This document shows, in pieces, positions 36,586-45,722 of a DNA stretch of 64,000 bases. Location of the stretch: positions 1 to 64,000 of the forward strand of contig JAJZPG010000015.1 in the NCBI GenBank assembly GCA_021811235.1, given 5' to 3'. The notes beneath the pieces are model-generated. The model saw only the letters and a program-made list of their open reading frames with translations, made no database searches and was not told the DNA's origin. Source of the stretch: Pseudomonadota bacterium. Its GTDB lineage: Bacteria > Pseudomonadota > Gammaproteobacteria > Burkholderiales > Thiobacillaceae. Both the position numbers and the translations under genes were made by a program. The first letter of the stretch is position 1; each line of letters opens with the position of its first letter.

Positions 36586-38400
36586 TCAGCGCGCGAAATC
36601 GGCGTACATTGCCTCGACCGCCGCGCGGTAGCGGTCGAGCACCTGGTTGCGTTTGACCTTCAGGGTCGGAGTGAGCAGGCCGTCGTCGATCGTCCACGGT
36701 CTGAGCTCGAGATGCAGGCGGCGAATCTGGGCATACCCCGGGAAATGCCTCAAATGTCGAGCCACGCGATGGGTGAGCGCCTTCATCACGCGCGGGTCGC
36801 GCAGCGACGCGGGGTGCCTGGGGTCGACGTTGAGGCTGGCGGCAAAAGCCTGCCAGTGTTCCTCGTTCAGCACGGTGAGCGCGGCAAGATAGGGCTTGCC
36901 CTCGCCGACCACCATCGCCTGCTCGAACAGCGGGTCGAGCAGGATGGCCGATTCCATGTCGGTGGGCGATACCTTCTCGCCGTTGTTCAACACGATGATG
37001 TCCTTGATGCGGCCTGTGATCGCAAAGTGGCCGTTGGCGTCGACGCGGGCCTTGTCGCCGCTGTGCAGCCAGCCGTCGGCATCGATCATCGCGCGCGTGG
37101 CCTCCTCGTCCTTCCAGTAGCCGCGCATCACGCAGCGGCTGCGCGTCAGCAGTTCATCGTTGTCGCCGATCCTCACCTCGACGCCGGGCAGCGGCTGGCC
37201 GATGCCGGCGGGCACGTTGGAATCCGGCCGGTTCACGCACACCACCGGGCTGGTTTCGGTCAACCCATAGCCCTGATAGATCGGCACACCGAGTCCGATG
37301 AATACCTGCGCAATCTCCGGCGAAAGCGCCGCGCCGCCGGAAATCGCCATTTTCAGCCGGCCGCCGAGTTTTTCGACGACACTGCCCGCCACCAGCTTTC
37401 GCAAGAGCGGCCACAACAGCTGCTCGGGCGTCCACGCGGCGCGCCCCTGACCGCGCTCGAAACGCCGCCAGCCGACCCGCACCGCCAGTTTGAACAGCAG
37501 CCGGGCGACCGTGCCTTTTTTCTCCAGGCTGTCCTGGATGCGGCCATAGACGCGTTCGTAGATGCGCGGCACCGAAACCAGGATGGTCGGGCGGATGTCC
37601 TGCAGGTCCTGCGCCAGCTGGGCAATCGAGCGCGCATACGCCACCTCGGCGCCAAGCAGCATCGGCAGGTAATAACCGCCGGTGCGTTCGAGCGTGTGCG
37701 ATAGCGGCAGAAAGGAAAGAAACACTTCGTGCGGCCCGAAATTCGCGCACTGCGAGGCGTAGAACGCGTTCCACAGCATGTTCTCGTGCGTCAGCATCAC
37801 GCCCTTGGGGCGCCCGGTGGTGCCCGAGGTGTAGACGATGCTCGCGAGCAGATCCGGTGAAAGACGGCGCTCGGGAACCGGCGTGCCGGACGCTGCCGCC
37901 AGCCAGTCGGCCGCCACCGCGAAGCGTGCGCTCCAGTCGGCCAGGCCGTTTTCCGGTGCGACCAGGCTGACGATGCGCTGCAGGGTGTGGGCCGTGCCGG
38001 CGATCTCGGCCAGCTTCTTCAGCTGGAACTTGCCCTCGACCAGCAGCAGCTTGGCCTCGGCATGATCGAGGATGTAAGCCGCGTTGTCGGGACGGTCGTC
38101 CAGATACAGCGGTACCGTCACCAGACCCAGACCGAGCGCGGCCTGATCGAAGATCACCCACTCGACGCTGTTCTTCAGCATCACCGCCACGCGGTCGCCG
38201 GGCACCAGCCCTTCCTTGACCAGGGCGGCCTGCCAGCGCGCCACCTCGGACGCGACCTGCGCCCAGGTGACACTCGCCCAGGTGTTGCGCGCCTCATCGA
38301 ACTGGCGGTAAGCCACCTGCTCCGGCGTCGCCGCGACGCGTGCGCGGAACAAGCCGCACAGCGTGCCGAGCGTATCAGGATGAAGCGACGCTGCCGTCAT
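36586..38400 (-). CDS. Long-chain acyl-CoA synthetase (AMP-forming)
   Basis: A 604-residue adenylate-forming enzyme. The P-loop-like motif YTSGTTGRPKGVMLTHENM, the GYGLTETSPVV motif and the C-terminal hinge GRIKDIIVLNNGEKVSP are all intact. It activates fatty acids with ATP and CoA, resembling the FadD15-like long-chain branch. First of a fadD-fadL-mscS run. In an autotroph it more likely recycles membrane or environmental fatty acids than supports growth. Confidence 0.92.
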   Translation of the reverse strand: MTAASLHPDTLGTLCGLFRARVAATPEQVAYRQFDEARNTWASVTWAQVASEVARWQAALVKEGLVPGDRVAVMLKNSVEWVIFDQAALGLGLVTVPLYLDDRPDNAAYILDHAEAKLLLVEGKFQLKKLAEIAGTAHTLQRIVSLVAPENGLADWSARFAVAADWLAAASGTPVPERRLSPDLLASIVYTSGTTGRPKGVMLTHENMLWNAFYASQCANFGPHEVFLSFLPLSHTLERTGGYYLPMLLGAEVAYARSIAQLAQDLQDIRPTILVSVPRIYERVYGRIQDSLEKKGTVARLLFKLAVRVGWRRFERGQGRAAWTPEQLLWPLLRKLVAGSVVEKLGGRLKMAISGGAALSPEIAQVFIGLGVPIYQGYGLTETSPVVCVNRPDSNVPAGIGQPLPGVEVRIGDNDELLTRSRCVMRGYWKDEEATRAMIDADGWLHSGDKARVDANGHFAITGRIKDIIVLNNGEKVSPTDMESAILLDPLFEQAMVVGEGKPYLAALTVLNEEHWQAFAASLNVDPRHPASLRDPRVMKALTHRVARHLRHFPGYAQIRRLHLELRPWTIDDGLLTPTLKVKRNQVLDRYRAAVEAMYADFAR

Positions 38401-38462
38401 GTCAGGTCATCGAGCCTACCGAAAAGAAAACGCCGTATAGATAGCCGCAAAGCCTGCGCGGG

Positions 38463-39710
38463 TCAATTGGCGTTCTTGACTAGGACGGCGGCAAAAAAGC
38501 CGTCCGTTCCATGTACGGCCGGCGACAGCTTGAGCATGGTGCCGGTATCGAGCGGAATCTTGTGCTGCGCCAGCAAGTCATTCACCGGCTGCAGGCTGAA
38601 GCCGCCTTCTGCCAGCAGCGCATCGACGATGGCCTCGTTTTCCTCCGGCAGCAGGCTGCAGGTCGCATACGCCAGGCGGCCACCAGGCTTCAGCAGCCTG
38701 GTCGCCGCGCGCAGGATGGCCGCCTGCTTCCGGGTCAATTCCGACACGCTCTCGGGCGACTGGCGGAATTTCAGATCGGGATTGCGGCGCAAGGTGCCCA
38801 AGCCCGAACACGGCGCGTCGACCAGCACGCGGTCGAGCTTGCCGGCGAGCCGCTTGACCCGCGTATCGGTCTCCGAGGCGATCAGTTGCGGCATCACGTT
38901 GGACAGGCCGGAGCGCGCCAAGCGCGGCTTCAGGTTAGCGAGCCGCTTCTCCGCCACGTCGAACGCATACAGCCGGCCGGTCGACGCCATCATCGCGCCG
39001 ATGGCGAGCGTCTTGCCGCCGGCGCCGGCACAGAAATCGCACACCATCTCGCCGCGCCGCGCGCCCAGCAGCAGGGCGAGCAACTGGCTGCCCTCGTCCT
39101 GCACCTCGAGGCTGCCGTCGAGGAACAGCGGATGGCGGTTGATCGCGGGATGCTCCTTGAAGCGGATGCCCCATGGCGAATAGGGCGTCGGCTCGACCGC
39201 AAACCCCTCCTCGCGCAGCTGCGCGAGCACCGCATCGCGGTTCGCCTTGTGCGCATTCACCCGCACGTCGAGCGGCGCCGGCTGCTGCAGCGCGCGGCCG
39301 AGCGCAAGAATGTCGGCCTCGCTCATCGAAGGCTGCAGTTTCTCCACCACCCAATCCGGCAGTTCGGCCGCCACACCGAGCGGCAAATTGTCGGTGCCCG
39401 CCTCGCGGATGTGCTGGATGAGTTCGGGCTTGGCGAACTTTTCCAGCGTCGCGCCGCTCATGCCGCGCGCCTTGATCAGCCAGGCGATGATCAACGTGCG
39501 CGGGTTGGCCGCCGGCACCACCACGGACAGATAGCGGTAGCGCCGCAGCACGCCGAACACGGCTTCCGCCACGAAGGCGCGGTCGCGCGCCCCGAGCTTC
39601 TTGTGGTCGCGGAAAAACGCCGACAGCACGGCGTCGGCCGGACGTTTGAAATCCAGCACCAGGTCGAGCGCCTGGGTGGCGAGTTGCAACAGCGGCGGTG
39701 TGAGTTCCAT
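38463..39710 (-). CDS. RsmB/NOL1-family RNA cytosine-C5 methyltransferase
   Basis: A 415-residue S-adenosylmethionine enzyme. The N-terminal 130 residues are a NusB-like helical domain; the Rossmann domain has DFCAGAGGKTLAIG for SAM. The two catalytic cysteines are in VLVDAPCSGLGTLRRNPD and YATCSLLPEENE. It methylates a cytosine in rRNA, as RsmB does at C967 of 16S, though exact target is inferred. The minus-strand gene lies 37 bp after psiE. Confidence 0.92.
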   Translation of the reverse strand: MELTPPLLQLATQALDLVLDFKRPADAVLSAFFRDHKKLGARDRAFVAEAVFGVLRRYRYLSVVVPAANPRTLIIAWLIKARGMSGATLEKFAKPELIQHIREAGTDNLPLGVAAELPDWVVEKLQPSMSEADILALGRALQQPAPLDVRVNAHKANRDAVLAQLREEGFAVEPTPYSPWGIRFKEHPAINRHPLFLDGSLEVQDEGSQLLALLLGARRGEMVCDFCAGAGGKTLAIGAMMASTGRLYAFDVAEKRLANLKPRLARSGLSNVMPQLIASETDTRVKRLAGKLDRVLVDAPCSGLGTLRRNPDLKFRQSPESVSELTRKQAAILRAATRLLKPGGRLAYATCSLLPEENEAIVDALLAEGGFSLQPVNDLLAQHKIPLDTGTMLKLSPAVHGTDGFFAAVLVKNAN

Positions 39711-39747
39711 CAGCGGGAAAAATTAATGACGGCGATATTCGCGCCCA

Positions 39748-40173
39748 TCAGGGCTGGATATCGCCTTTCGGATTGTCTTCGTACGGGAAGCGGGTGTGGC
39801 CGTAACGAATCACCAGCACCGCGCACGCCAGCAACAGCATCGAGGCGGTTACGCCGAGCATGCGCCAGACGTCGAGGCTTTTCATGTCGAGCACCAGATA
39901 GCGCGCCAGCGCAACGATGGCGATATAGATGGGGAAGCGCACCGGCAACTGGCCGGAACGAAAGTACACGCCCACCATGGCGAGAATTTCCAGGTACAGG
40001 AACAGCAGCAGCAAATCGGCCAGCGTCACCGTGCCGGCAGCGACCATGGTCTTCACTTCGAACACGCCGGCGACCAGCGTGGCGAGCGTGATGACGACGA
40101 GGCCGAGGGCTTCGAGAACGCCCAGCAGGCTGAGCGCCCAGCGCGAGAGAAGACGGTCTTTGGCGGGGTTCAT
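39748..40173 (-). CDS. psiE: PsiE-family phosphate-starvation-inducible membrane protein
   Basis: A 141-residue protein with four transmembrane segments and the family motifs VFEVKTMVAAGTV and LARYLVLDMKSLD. PsiE is induced by phosphate starvation in E. coli; its function is unknown. The start at MNPAKDRLL matches the family length; a longer reading has no better Shine-Dalgarno. It probably shares a transcript with the methyltransferase. Confidence 0.8.
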   Translation of the reverse strand: MNPAKDRLLSRWALSLLGVLEALGLVVITLATLVAGVFEVKTMVAAGTVTLADLLLLFLYLEILAMVGVYFRSGQLPVRFPIYIAIVALARYLVLDMKSLDVWRMLGVTASMLLLACAVLVIRYGHTRFPYEDNPKGDIQP

Positions 40174-40212
40174 GGCGGTGTGTGGTCTGGATGTGGCAAG
40201 GATACCACCGGG

Positions 40213-40272
40213 TTCCACCCGCAAGGGGGAGGCCATGTCTGTAAGCTGCTAAAGCAGCAACAACCACGCTCA
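40213..40272. repeat. Palindromic intergenic repeat, copy B
   Basis: Similar to 28097-28155: ACCCGCAAGGGGG followed by a hairpin with inner stem GCTGC-TAAA-GCAGC and an imperfect outer stem. It lies directly after the stop codon of the AI-2E-type permease gene, just as copy A follows the diguanylate cyclase, so it probably acts as a 3' stem in the mRNA. Confidence 0.7.
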
Positions 40273-41325
40273 GCCCGAACGCGCGTGGACCAGCCACTCG
40301 CGCCAGATGGCGACCGACACTGCGAGCAGCACCGGACCGAGAAAGAGCCCGATGAGGCCGAAGGCGTTGAGCCCGCCGAGCACGCCGAGGAACACCAGCA
40401 GGAAGGGAATGCGTGTCGGCCCGCTGATGACGAGCGGACGAATCAGATTGTCGACCCAGCTCACCACCAGAGCGCCCCACAAAAACAGCCCGAGTGCAGC
40501 CTGGGTTTCGCCGTGCGCCAGCAGACCGAGTGCCAGCCCGATCCACACCACCGGACCGACGAAGGGAATCAGCGACACCAGCGCAGTGATCACGCCCCAC
40601 AATACAGGGGCGGACACGCCCGCCACCCAGTAGCCCAGACCGGCGAGCACGCCCTGTGCCAGCGCGGTGAGCACGATCCCGAACACCACTGCGCGCACCG
40701 TCACGCCGACCGCCAGGATGTAGCCGCGCGCCGAGTCGCCCAGCCAGCGCGTGGCCACGCCGCGAAACTGCACCAGTACGCTGTCGCCGTGGCGGTACAG
40801 GAAGAACAGCGCGAACACTGCGAGACCGAACTTCGCCACGTTGCGACCGACGCCGCCCAACACCACTTTCAGGCTGGCGACGTCGGTCAGCCCCAGGGCG
40901 GCGACCTGCGCCCGCACCCAGGCCGGGTCGGCCTGCACCCGCCGATACTGCTCAGCAAGCCATTCGCCGCCCGGCCAGGCGAGTATGCCGGCCGGCAACG
41001 GCGGCAGGCCTTGGGTCGCCAGCTGCTTGAAGCTTGCCGACACCGCCGCCACATCCCCCGCCAAGGTGAACATCACCCACGCCAGCGGCAACAGCAGCGT
41101 TGCCGCCACCCCCAGCGTCATCAGCAACGCAGCCAGGCTGTCGCGCCCCGGCAGGCGCCGGCATAACCGCACATGCAGCGGCCAGGTGACGTAGGCGAGA
41201 ATGCCCGCCCACGCGAGTGCGGCGAGGAAGGGCGACAGCACCCAGAAAGTGAGCCCGAATATGAAGAGCAGAAACGCGTACGCCGCGATGCGGCGCGCGA
41301 GAGGAGAATCGATGTTGACCGGCAT
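40270..41325 (-). CDS. AI-2E family transporter (YdiK-like permease)
   Basis: A 351-residue membrane protein with about eight helices, typical of the AI-2E/PerM family: ALAWAGILAYVTWPLH near the N-terminus and the SLIPFVGPVVWIG motif. Members range from putative AI-2 exporters to Na+/H+ antiporters, so the substrate is unknown. It is a single gene bounded by the palindromic repeat and the terC gene. Confidence 0.88.
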   Translation of the reverse strand: MPVNIDSPLARRIAAYAFLLFIFGLTFWVLSPFLAALAWAGILAYVTWPLHVRLCRRLPGRDSLAALLMTLGVAATLLLPLAWVMFTLAGDVAAVSASFKQLATQGLPPLPAGILAWPGGEWLAEQYRRVQADPAWVRAQVAALGLTDVASLKVVLGGVGRNVAKFGLAVFALFFLYRHGDSVLVQFRGVATRWLGDSARGYILAVGVTVRAVVFGIVLTALAQGVLAGLGYWVAGVSAPVLWGVITALVSLIPFVGPVVWIGLALGLLAHGETQAALGLFLWGALVVSWVDNLIRPLVISGPTRIPFLLVFLGVLGGLNAFGLIGLFLGPVLLAVSVAIWREWLVHARSG

Positions 41326-41396
41326 GGATGACCCTCGCAGGGTTCAACTCCTGACCATGGCCGGCTTGCGGACGGCGCGCCGGCCCTGCGCCGCGC

Positions 41397-42371
41397 TCAG
41401 TGCGGGGGAGCGGATTTACGCGTCACCCAGAGGCTGGCGAACATGAAGGTGGCGATGATGAGGCCGACGATGCCGAGCGACAAGCCCACCGGGATCTTGT
41501 AGAAATCGACGACCAGCATCTTGGTGCCGACGAACACCAGCACCATCGCCAAACCGTATTTAAGCAGATGGAAACGCTCGGCCATGCCGGCCAGCATGAA
41601 GTACATCGCGCGCAGGCCGAGGATGGCGAAGATGTTCGAGGTGAACACGATGAAGGGGTCGGTGGTGATGGCGAAGATCGCCGGGATCGAGTCGACCGCG
41701 AAGATCAGGTCGGAGATCTCGATCATGATCAGCACCAGGAATAGCGGCGTGAACACCCGCACGCCGTTTTCCAGCACCCAGAACTTCTCGCCCCGGTAGT
41801 CCGGGGTCAGGCGCATGTGACGCTTGATCCAGCTGAGCAACGGGTTCTTCGCAAGGTCCGGCTCGGCCTCGGCGAACATCAGCATCTTGATGCCGGTGAT
41901 GACGAGGAAGGCGCCGAACACGTAGAGAATCCAGTGGAACTCCTTCACCAGCCAGGCGCCTGCCAGGATCATCACCGCGCGCATCACGATCGCGCCGATC
42001 ACACCGTAGATCAGCACGCGCCTCTGGAACTCCGCCGGCACGGCGAAGAAGCTGAATATCATCAGGAAGACGAAGATGTTGTCGACCGCGAGCGATTTCT
42101 CGATCAGGTAGCCGGTCAGGAACTCCATCGCCTTGACGTCGGCGACTTCGCTTCCGTAAGCCCCTTTCAGATACCACCACAGCCCGAGGTTGAACAGCAT
42201 GGCGAGGGTGAACCACACGAACGACCATGCCGCAGCTTCCCTGAAGCCGACCTTGTGCGCCTTATTGCCGCCGACCAGGAACAGGTCGACGGCCAGCATC
42301 ACCAGCACGAAGCCGACGAAGGCGGCCCACATCCAGGGTTCGCCGATATTCAGTGCGGTTTCCATGTTCAT
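41397..42371 (-). CDS. TerC-family integral membrane protein
   Basis: A 324-residue protein of the TerC/Alx family with eight or nine membrane helices, including EKSLAVDNIFVFLMIF and EISDLIFAVDSIPAIFAIT, whose acidic residues likely bind a metal. Relatives (Alx, MntP-like functions) export manganese or counter alkaline pH, and others contribute to tellurite resistance. No tellurite operon is nearby, so a metal-export role is likelier. It is 18 bp after htpX and probably co-transcribed. Confidence 0.9.
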   Translation of the reverse strand: MNMETALNIGEPWMWAAFVGFVLVMLAVDLFLVGGNKAHKVGFREAAAWSFVWFTLAMLFNLGLWWYLKGAYGSEVADVKAMEFLTGYLIEKSLAVDNIFVFLMIFSFFAVPAEFQRRVLIYGVIGAIVMRAVMILAGAWLVKEFHWILYVFGAFLVITGIKMLMFAEAEPDLAKNPLLSWIKRHMRLTPDYRGEKFWVLENGVRVFTPLFLVLIMIEISDLIFAVDSIPAIFAITTDPFIVFTSNIFAILGLRAMYFMLAGMAERFHLLKYGLAMVLVFVGTKMLVVDFYKIPVGLSLGIVGLIIATFMFASLWVTRKSAPPH

Positions 42372-42389
42372 CCTCGGGCTGCAGGGACC

Positions 42390-43265
42390 TTACTGCACTG
42401 CGCGCAGCGCGGCGATGCGCTCTTCCAGCGGCGGGTGCGTCATGAACAGGCGCTTGAGGCCCGATGCGCCGCCGCCCGCGATGCCGAAGGCTGCCATCTT
42501 GTCGGGCAGCGGATGCGGATGCAGGCTTGCGAGGCGTTCCAGCGCAGCGATCATCGCGCCCTTGCCGGCCAGGCTGGCACCGCCACGGTCGGCGCGGAAC
42601 TCGCGCTGGCGCGAGAACCACATGACGATGATCGAGGCGAGGATGCCGAGCACCAACTCCGCGACGATCATGGTGACGAAGAACGCCGGGCCGTGGCCCT
42701 CCTCGTTCTTGAACACCACGCGGTCGACCGTGTGGCCGATCACGCGCGACAGGAACATGACGAAGGTGTTGACCACGCCCTGAATCAGCGCCAGCGTCAC
42801 CATGTCGCCGTTGGCGACGTGGGCAACCTCGTGGCCGATCACCGCTTCGGCTTCCTGCCGCGTCATGGTGTTCAGGAGACCGGACGACACCGCGACCAGC
42901 GCGTTGTTCTTGTTCATGCCGGTGGCGAAGGCGTTGACTTCGGGCGAATGGAATATGCCGACCTCGGGCATGCCGATGCCGGCGTCCGCCGCGTATTTCC
43001 TCACGGTCTCGACCAGCCAGAATTCGGTCGAGTTGGACGGTGTCTCAATCACCTGCACGCCCATCGACTTTTTCGCCATCCACTTCGAGATCGCCAGCGA
43101 GATCAGCGAGCCGCCAAAGCCCATGACCGCGGCGAAGATCAGCAGCGAGGTCAGGTTGAGGCCCTGCGCGGTGAGATAGGGTTCGACGCCGAGGATGCGC
43201 ATGGTGACCGAAAGCACCAGCACAATGGCCAGGTTGGTGGCCAGGAACAGAACGATACGCTTCAT
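42390..43265 (-). CDS. htpX: HtpX membrane zinc metalloprotease
   Basis: A 291-residue M48 protease with two N-terminal membrane helices, the zinc motif HEVAH (145-149) followed by VANGD, further hydrophobic segments, and the downstream [13 protein letters not shown] third-ligand region. It degrades misfolded inner-membrane proteins with FtsH. Divergent from nhaR-like gene. Confidence 0.96.
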   Translation of the reverse strand: MKRIVLFLATNLAIVLVLSVTMRILGVEPYLTAQGLNLTSLLIFAAVMGFGGSLISLAISKWMAKKSMGVQVIETPSNSTEFWLVETVRKYAADAGIGMPEVGIFHSPEVNAFATGMNKNNALVAVSSGLLNTMTRQEAEAVIGHEVAHVANGDMVTLALIQGVVNTFVMFLSRVIGHTVDRVVFKNEEGHGPAFFVTMIVAELVLGILASIIVMWFSRQREFRADRGGASLAGKGAMIAALERLASLHPHPLPDKMAAFGIAGGGASGLKRLFMTHPPLEERIAALRAVQ

Positions 43266-43377
43266 GGAATTCTCCTTTAACGCTCAGGTCGTGGCAGGGC
43301 GAACTGCCCATTCACGGATACACAACAGAATATAGATGGAAAACCAACAATAAAATTCGATTTTTTTACTGCTATTG

Positions 43378-43392
43378 TTCGATTTTATCGAA
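43378..43392. promoter_or_regulatory. Palindrome in the htpX-nhaR intergenic region
   Basis: TTCGATTTTATCGAA has perfect 6-bp arms around TTT, 13 bp upstream of the LysR-type start codon. A second TTCGATTTT lies at 43356-43364. This is a plausible autoregulatory site for that regulator. Confidence 0.5.
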
Positions 43393-43405
43393 TCGAACGT
43401 GGGCC

Positions 43406-44311
43406 ATGCTGAACTACAAGCACCTTCACTACTTCCGCACCGTCGCCAAGTCTGGCGCCATCAACCGCGCCGCCGAGAAGCTGCACCTGACGCCGCAGAC
43501 GCTGTCGGGGCAGATCAGCGCCTTCGAGGAACGCCTCGGGGTGGCGCTGTTCCGCCGCAGCGGGCGCCGGCTCGAACTGACCGACGCCGGACGCACGGCG
43601 CTGACCTACGCCGACGAGATTTTCCACGTCGGCGCGGAACTGGAAGAAGCCCTGCAGAACCGCTCCGCCACGCGCGTGCATCCGTTCCGCGTCGGCATCG
43701 CCGATGTGGTGCCGAAAGCGATCGCCTACCAGCTGCTGGCGCCTGCGCTCACGCTCGACGAACCGGTCAAGCTGGTGTGCCGGGAAGACCGGCTGGAGCA
43801 GTTGGCCGCCGAGCTCTCGATCCACCGGCTCGACATGGTGCTGGCCGACCGTCCGCTGCCGTCCAGCATGGACATCAAGGGCTACAGCCACCCGCTGGGC
43901 GAATGCGGCATCGCCTTCCTGGCCGCGCGCACGGTCGCCAAGACGCTGGGGCCGGACTTCCCCGCCAATCTGGATGGCGCGCCGCTGTTGATCCCGGGCG
44001 AAGACAGCGCGCTGCGCGTGCCGCTGCTGCGCTGGCTGGAACGCCGAGGCATCCAACCCACCATCGTCGGCGAGTTCGACGACAGCGCGCTGATGAGCGC
44101 CTTCGGCCAGGCAGGCGCGGGGGTGTTTCCGGTCCCGCTGACGACGGTGCAGGAGGTGATGCGGCAGTACGACGTGGTCGAGCTGGGGCAGACGCTGGAG
44201 ATACGCGAACGCTTCTTCGCCATTTCGGTGGAACGGCGGCTGAGCCACCCGGCAGTGGTGGCGGTGAGCGAGGCGGCGCGGCTCAGATTCCAGCCGCAGG
44301 CGACCGCCTGA
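43406..44311 (+). CDS. nhaR: LysR-family transcriptional regulator, NhaR-like
   Basis: A 301-residue LysR protein with the NhaR-type opening MLNYKHLHYFRTVAKSGAI and the winged helix (AAEKLHLTPQTLSGQI), then a two-lobed effector domain. In E. coli NhaR senses Na+ and activates the nhaA antiporter; no antiporter is adjacent, so the target is uncertain. It overlaps the convergent PIN gene by 29 bp. Confidence 0.85.
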   Translation: MLNYKHLHYFRTVAKSGAINRAAEKLHLTPQTLSGQISAFEERLGVALFRRSGRRLELTDAGRTALTYADEIFHVGAELEEALQNRSATRVHPFRVGIADVVPKAIAYQLLAPALTLDEPVKLVCREDRLEQLAAELSIHRLDMVLADRPLPSSMDIKGYSHPLGECGIAFLAARTVAKTLGPDFPANLDGAPLLIPGEDSALRVPLLRWLERRGIQPTIVGEFDDSALMSAFGQAGAGVFPVPLTTVQEVMRQYDVVELGQTLEIRERFFAISVERRLSHPAVVAVSEAARLRFQPQATA

Positions 44312-44789
44312 CCTCCGCCGCATCCAGCCAGCGCATCGTCTCGGCCGGTGCCATCACCTGGAAAAACGGCGCGCAGCGACGGCGCAGGCGGAGCAGCGCG
44401 CGGTCCTTGCTGACCAAGGCGTGCGCGCCGGATGCGGCCGCCAGTTCGAGAAATTTCTGGTCGTCCGGGTCGCTGCAGCGCGGCATGCGACTCCCCCCTG
44501 GCTTAGGCCCGGAGTGGATCGGAGCCCCCTTGTGCGGCAGGCCGGGGCCGGCATCGACCGGCACCCGCGAGGACAGCGATCGATAGCGCTCCAGCAACGC
44601 CGCCTGGCGCGCCGCGTCGAGGGCAAATTCGGGATAGGCCAGCACGCGCCGCCACTCGTCCAGCGTGTCGTCCGACACCATGCAGCGCAGATGGCCGCCT
44701 TCCAGTGCCCGACGCAATGGTCGCGCCGTCGCGTCGTCGAAGTGCAGCAAATCGAGCACGACGTTGGTGTCGAGTACGACCTTATTCAA
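44283..44789 (-). CDS. PIN-domain protein (putative toxin-like nuclease) with an unusual insertion
   Basis: A 168-residue PIN_3 protein. Acidic residues Asp7 (VLDTNVVLDLL), the Asp109/Asp110 region of CSDPDDQKFLELA and Asp129 (SKDRALL) match the metal site of PIN ribonucleases. Residues about 82-101 (GPGLPHKGAPIHSGPKPGGS) form a basic, Gly/Pro-rich insertion absent from typical members, where a short linker joins the same flanks. It starts with TTG inside the end of the thioredoxin gene (8-bp overlap). No antitoxin gene is adjacent, so toxin-antitoxin function is doubtful. Confidence 0.75.
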   Translation of the reverse strand: MNKVVLDTNVVLDLLHFDDATARPLRRALEGGHLRCMVSDDTLDEWRRVLAYPEFALDAARQAALLERYRSLSSRVPVDAGPGLPHKGAPIHSGPKPGGSRMPRCSDPDDQKFLELAAASGAHALVSKDRALLRLRRRCAPFFQVMAPAETMRWLDAAEVRRSPAAGI

Positions 44790-45153
44790 TATCGGTGTGC
44801 TCGGCGATGAACTCGCGCACCCAGTGTTCCGGCTTGGCGCTGGAAAAACGTCCGACGATCTCGCCCTTGACGAACAGCAGCACGGTCGGAAAGCCGCGCA
44901 GGCCGTAGCGCCCGGCAAGCTTCATGTTGGCGCCCTCATCGACCTCGACCTTGGCCATGTGGATCCGGCCGGCATGATGCGCGATGACGCGCTCGAGCAC
45001 CGGGGTCAGCGCGCGGCAGGGCGGGCACCAGTCGGCCCAGAAATCGACCAGGATGGGCAGCGTGTGCGACGCCTCGATGACGTCGCGATCGAAGTGTTCC
45101 AGATGGGTGTCGAAAATGTGGCCCGGTGCGTGGGCGGCGTGCAGGTCGGTCAT
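44782..45153 (-). CDS. Thioredoxin-fold protein with CPPC active site
   Basis: A 123-residue thioredoxin with active site WADWCPPCRAL (Cys43, Cys46) in place of the usual CGPC. The cis-proline segment GFPTVLLFVKGE and the rest of the fold are normal. A proline at the second position tends to shift redox potential. It is cytoplasmic (no signal peptide). It ends within the PIN gene start. Confidence 0.9.
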   Translation of the reverse strand: MTDLHAAHAPGHIFDTHLEHFDRDVIEASHTLPILVDFWADWCPPCRALTPVLERVIAHHAGRIHMAKVEVDEGANMKLAGRYGLRGFPTVLLFVKGEIVGRFSSAKPEHWVREFIAEHTDIE

Positions 45154-45262
45154 GGCGGTTCAACGCGAAAACAGTGCCGCCTATTTTGCCTCAATAGCGG
45201 GCGTTTCCAGTCCGATATAAATACTGCTTAACGCGACGTACGAATGAGGCTACCGTTACGCC

Positions 45263-45691
45263 ATGGAAGAACGTTTCTATCGCGAGCAGGAAATCGCGCG
45301 GCTGCCGGATTTTCTTCCAGCAGCCACCTACAACCTTGCGCACACCCTGCTGGCGCGCGCAGGACAGTGCCTGTTCGTGCCGATCCGCAGCATGCAGTAC
45401 ATGGCAGTGCTGGACGCCGAGGAATTCATCTTCGTCGACAGCCAGAAGAGGGCCTGGGTCGAACTGGCATGGCAGCATTTCCGCCCGCAGACGCGCAGCT
45501 CCCTGGACGAGCGGGTGCCATTCGAAGTGGTGCATTACCTGCCGCAGGCGGCCGAAACCATGAAGCGCCTGCCCGGGGAATTCCAGCTGGCGCTGCAGTT
45601 GCTGGCCGGTCGGCAGAAGCCGGACACCCCGGCCAGCGTGCTGGATCTGCAGGCCAGGCTGCGCCCGGACCCGGACGGCCAGACGCACTGA
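45263..45691 (+). CDS. Hypothetical protein
   Basis: A 142-residue protein I do not recognise. It starts MEERFYREQEIARLPDFLPA, is soluble, with mixed acidic and hydrophobic segments, two aromatic-rich patches (MQYMAVLDAEEFIFVDS and WVELAWQHFRPQ) and one cysteine. Codon use and GC match the neighbours. It lies alone on the plus strand between two minus-strand genes (thioredoxin and SQR). The fold and function are unknown. Confidence 0.7.
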   Translation: MEERFYREQEIARLPDFLPAATYNLAHTLLARAGQCLFVPIRSMQYMAVLDAEEFIFVDSQKRAWVELAWQHFRPQTRSSLDERVPFEVVHYLPQAAETMKRLPGEFQLALQLLAGRQKPDTPASVLDLQARLRPDPDGQTH

Positions 45692-45722
45692 ATCGGCGAA
45701 CCGCGGCGCACGGCCGCGCGTC

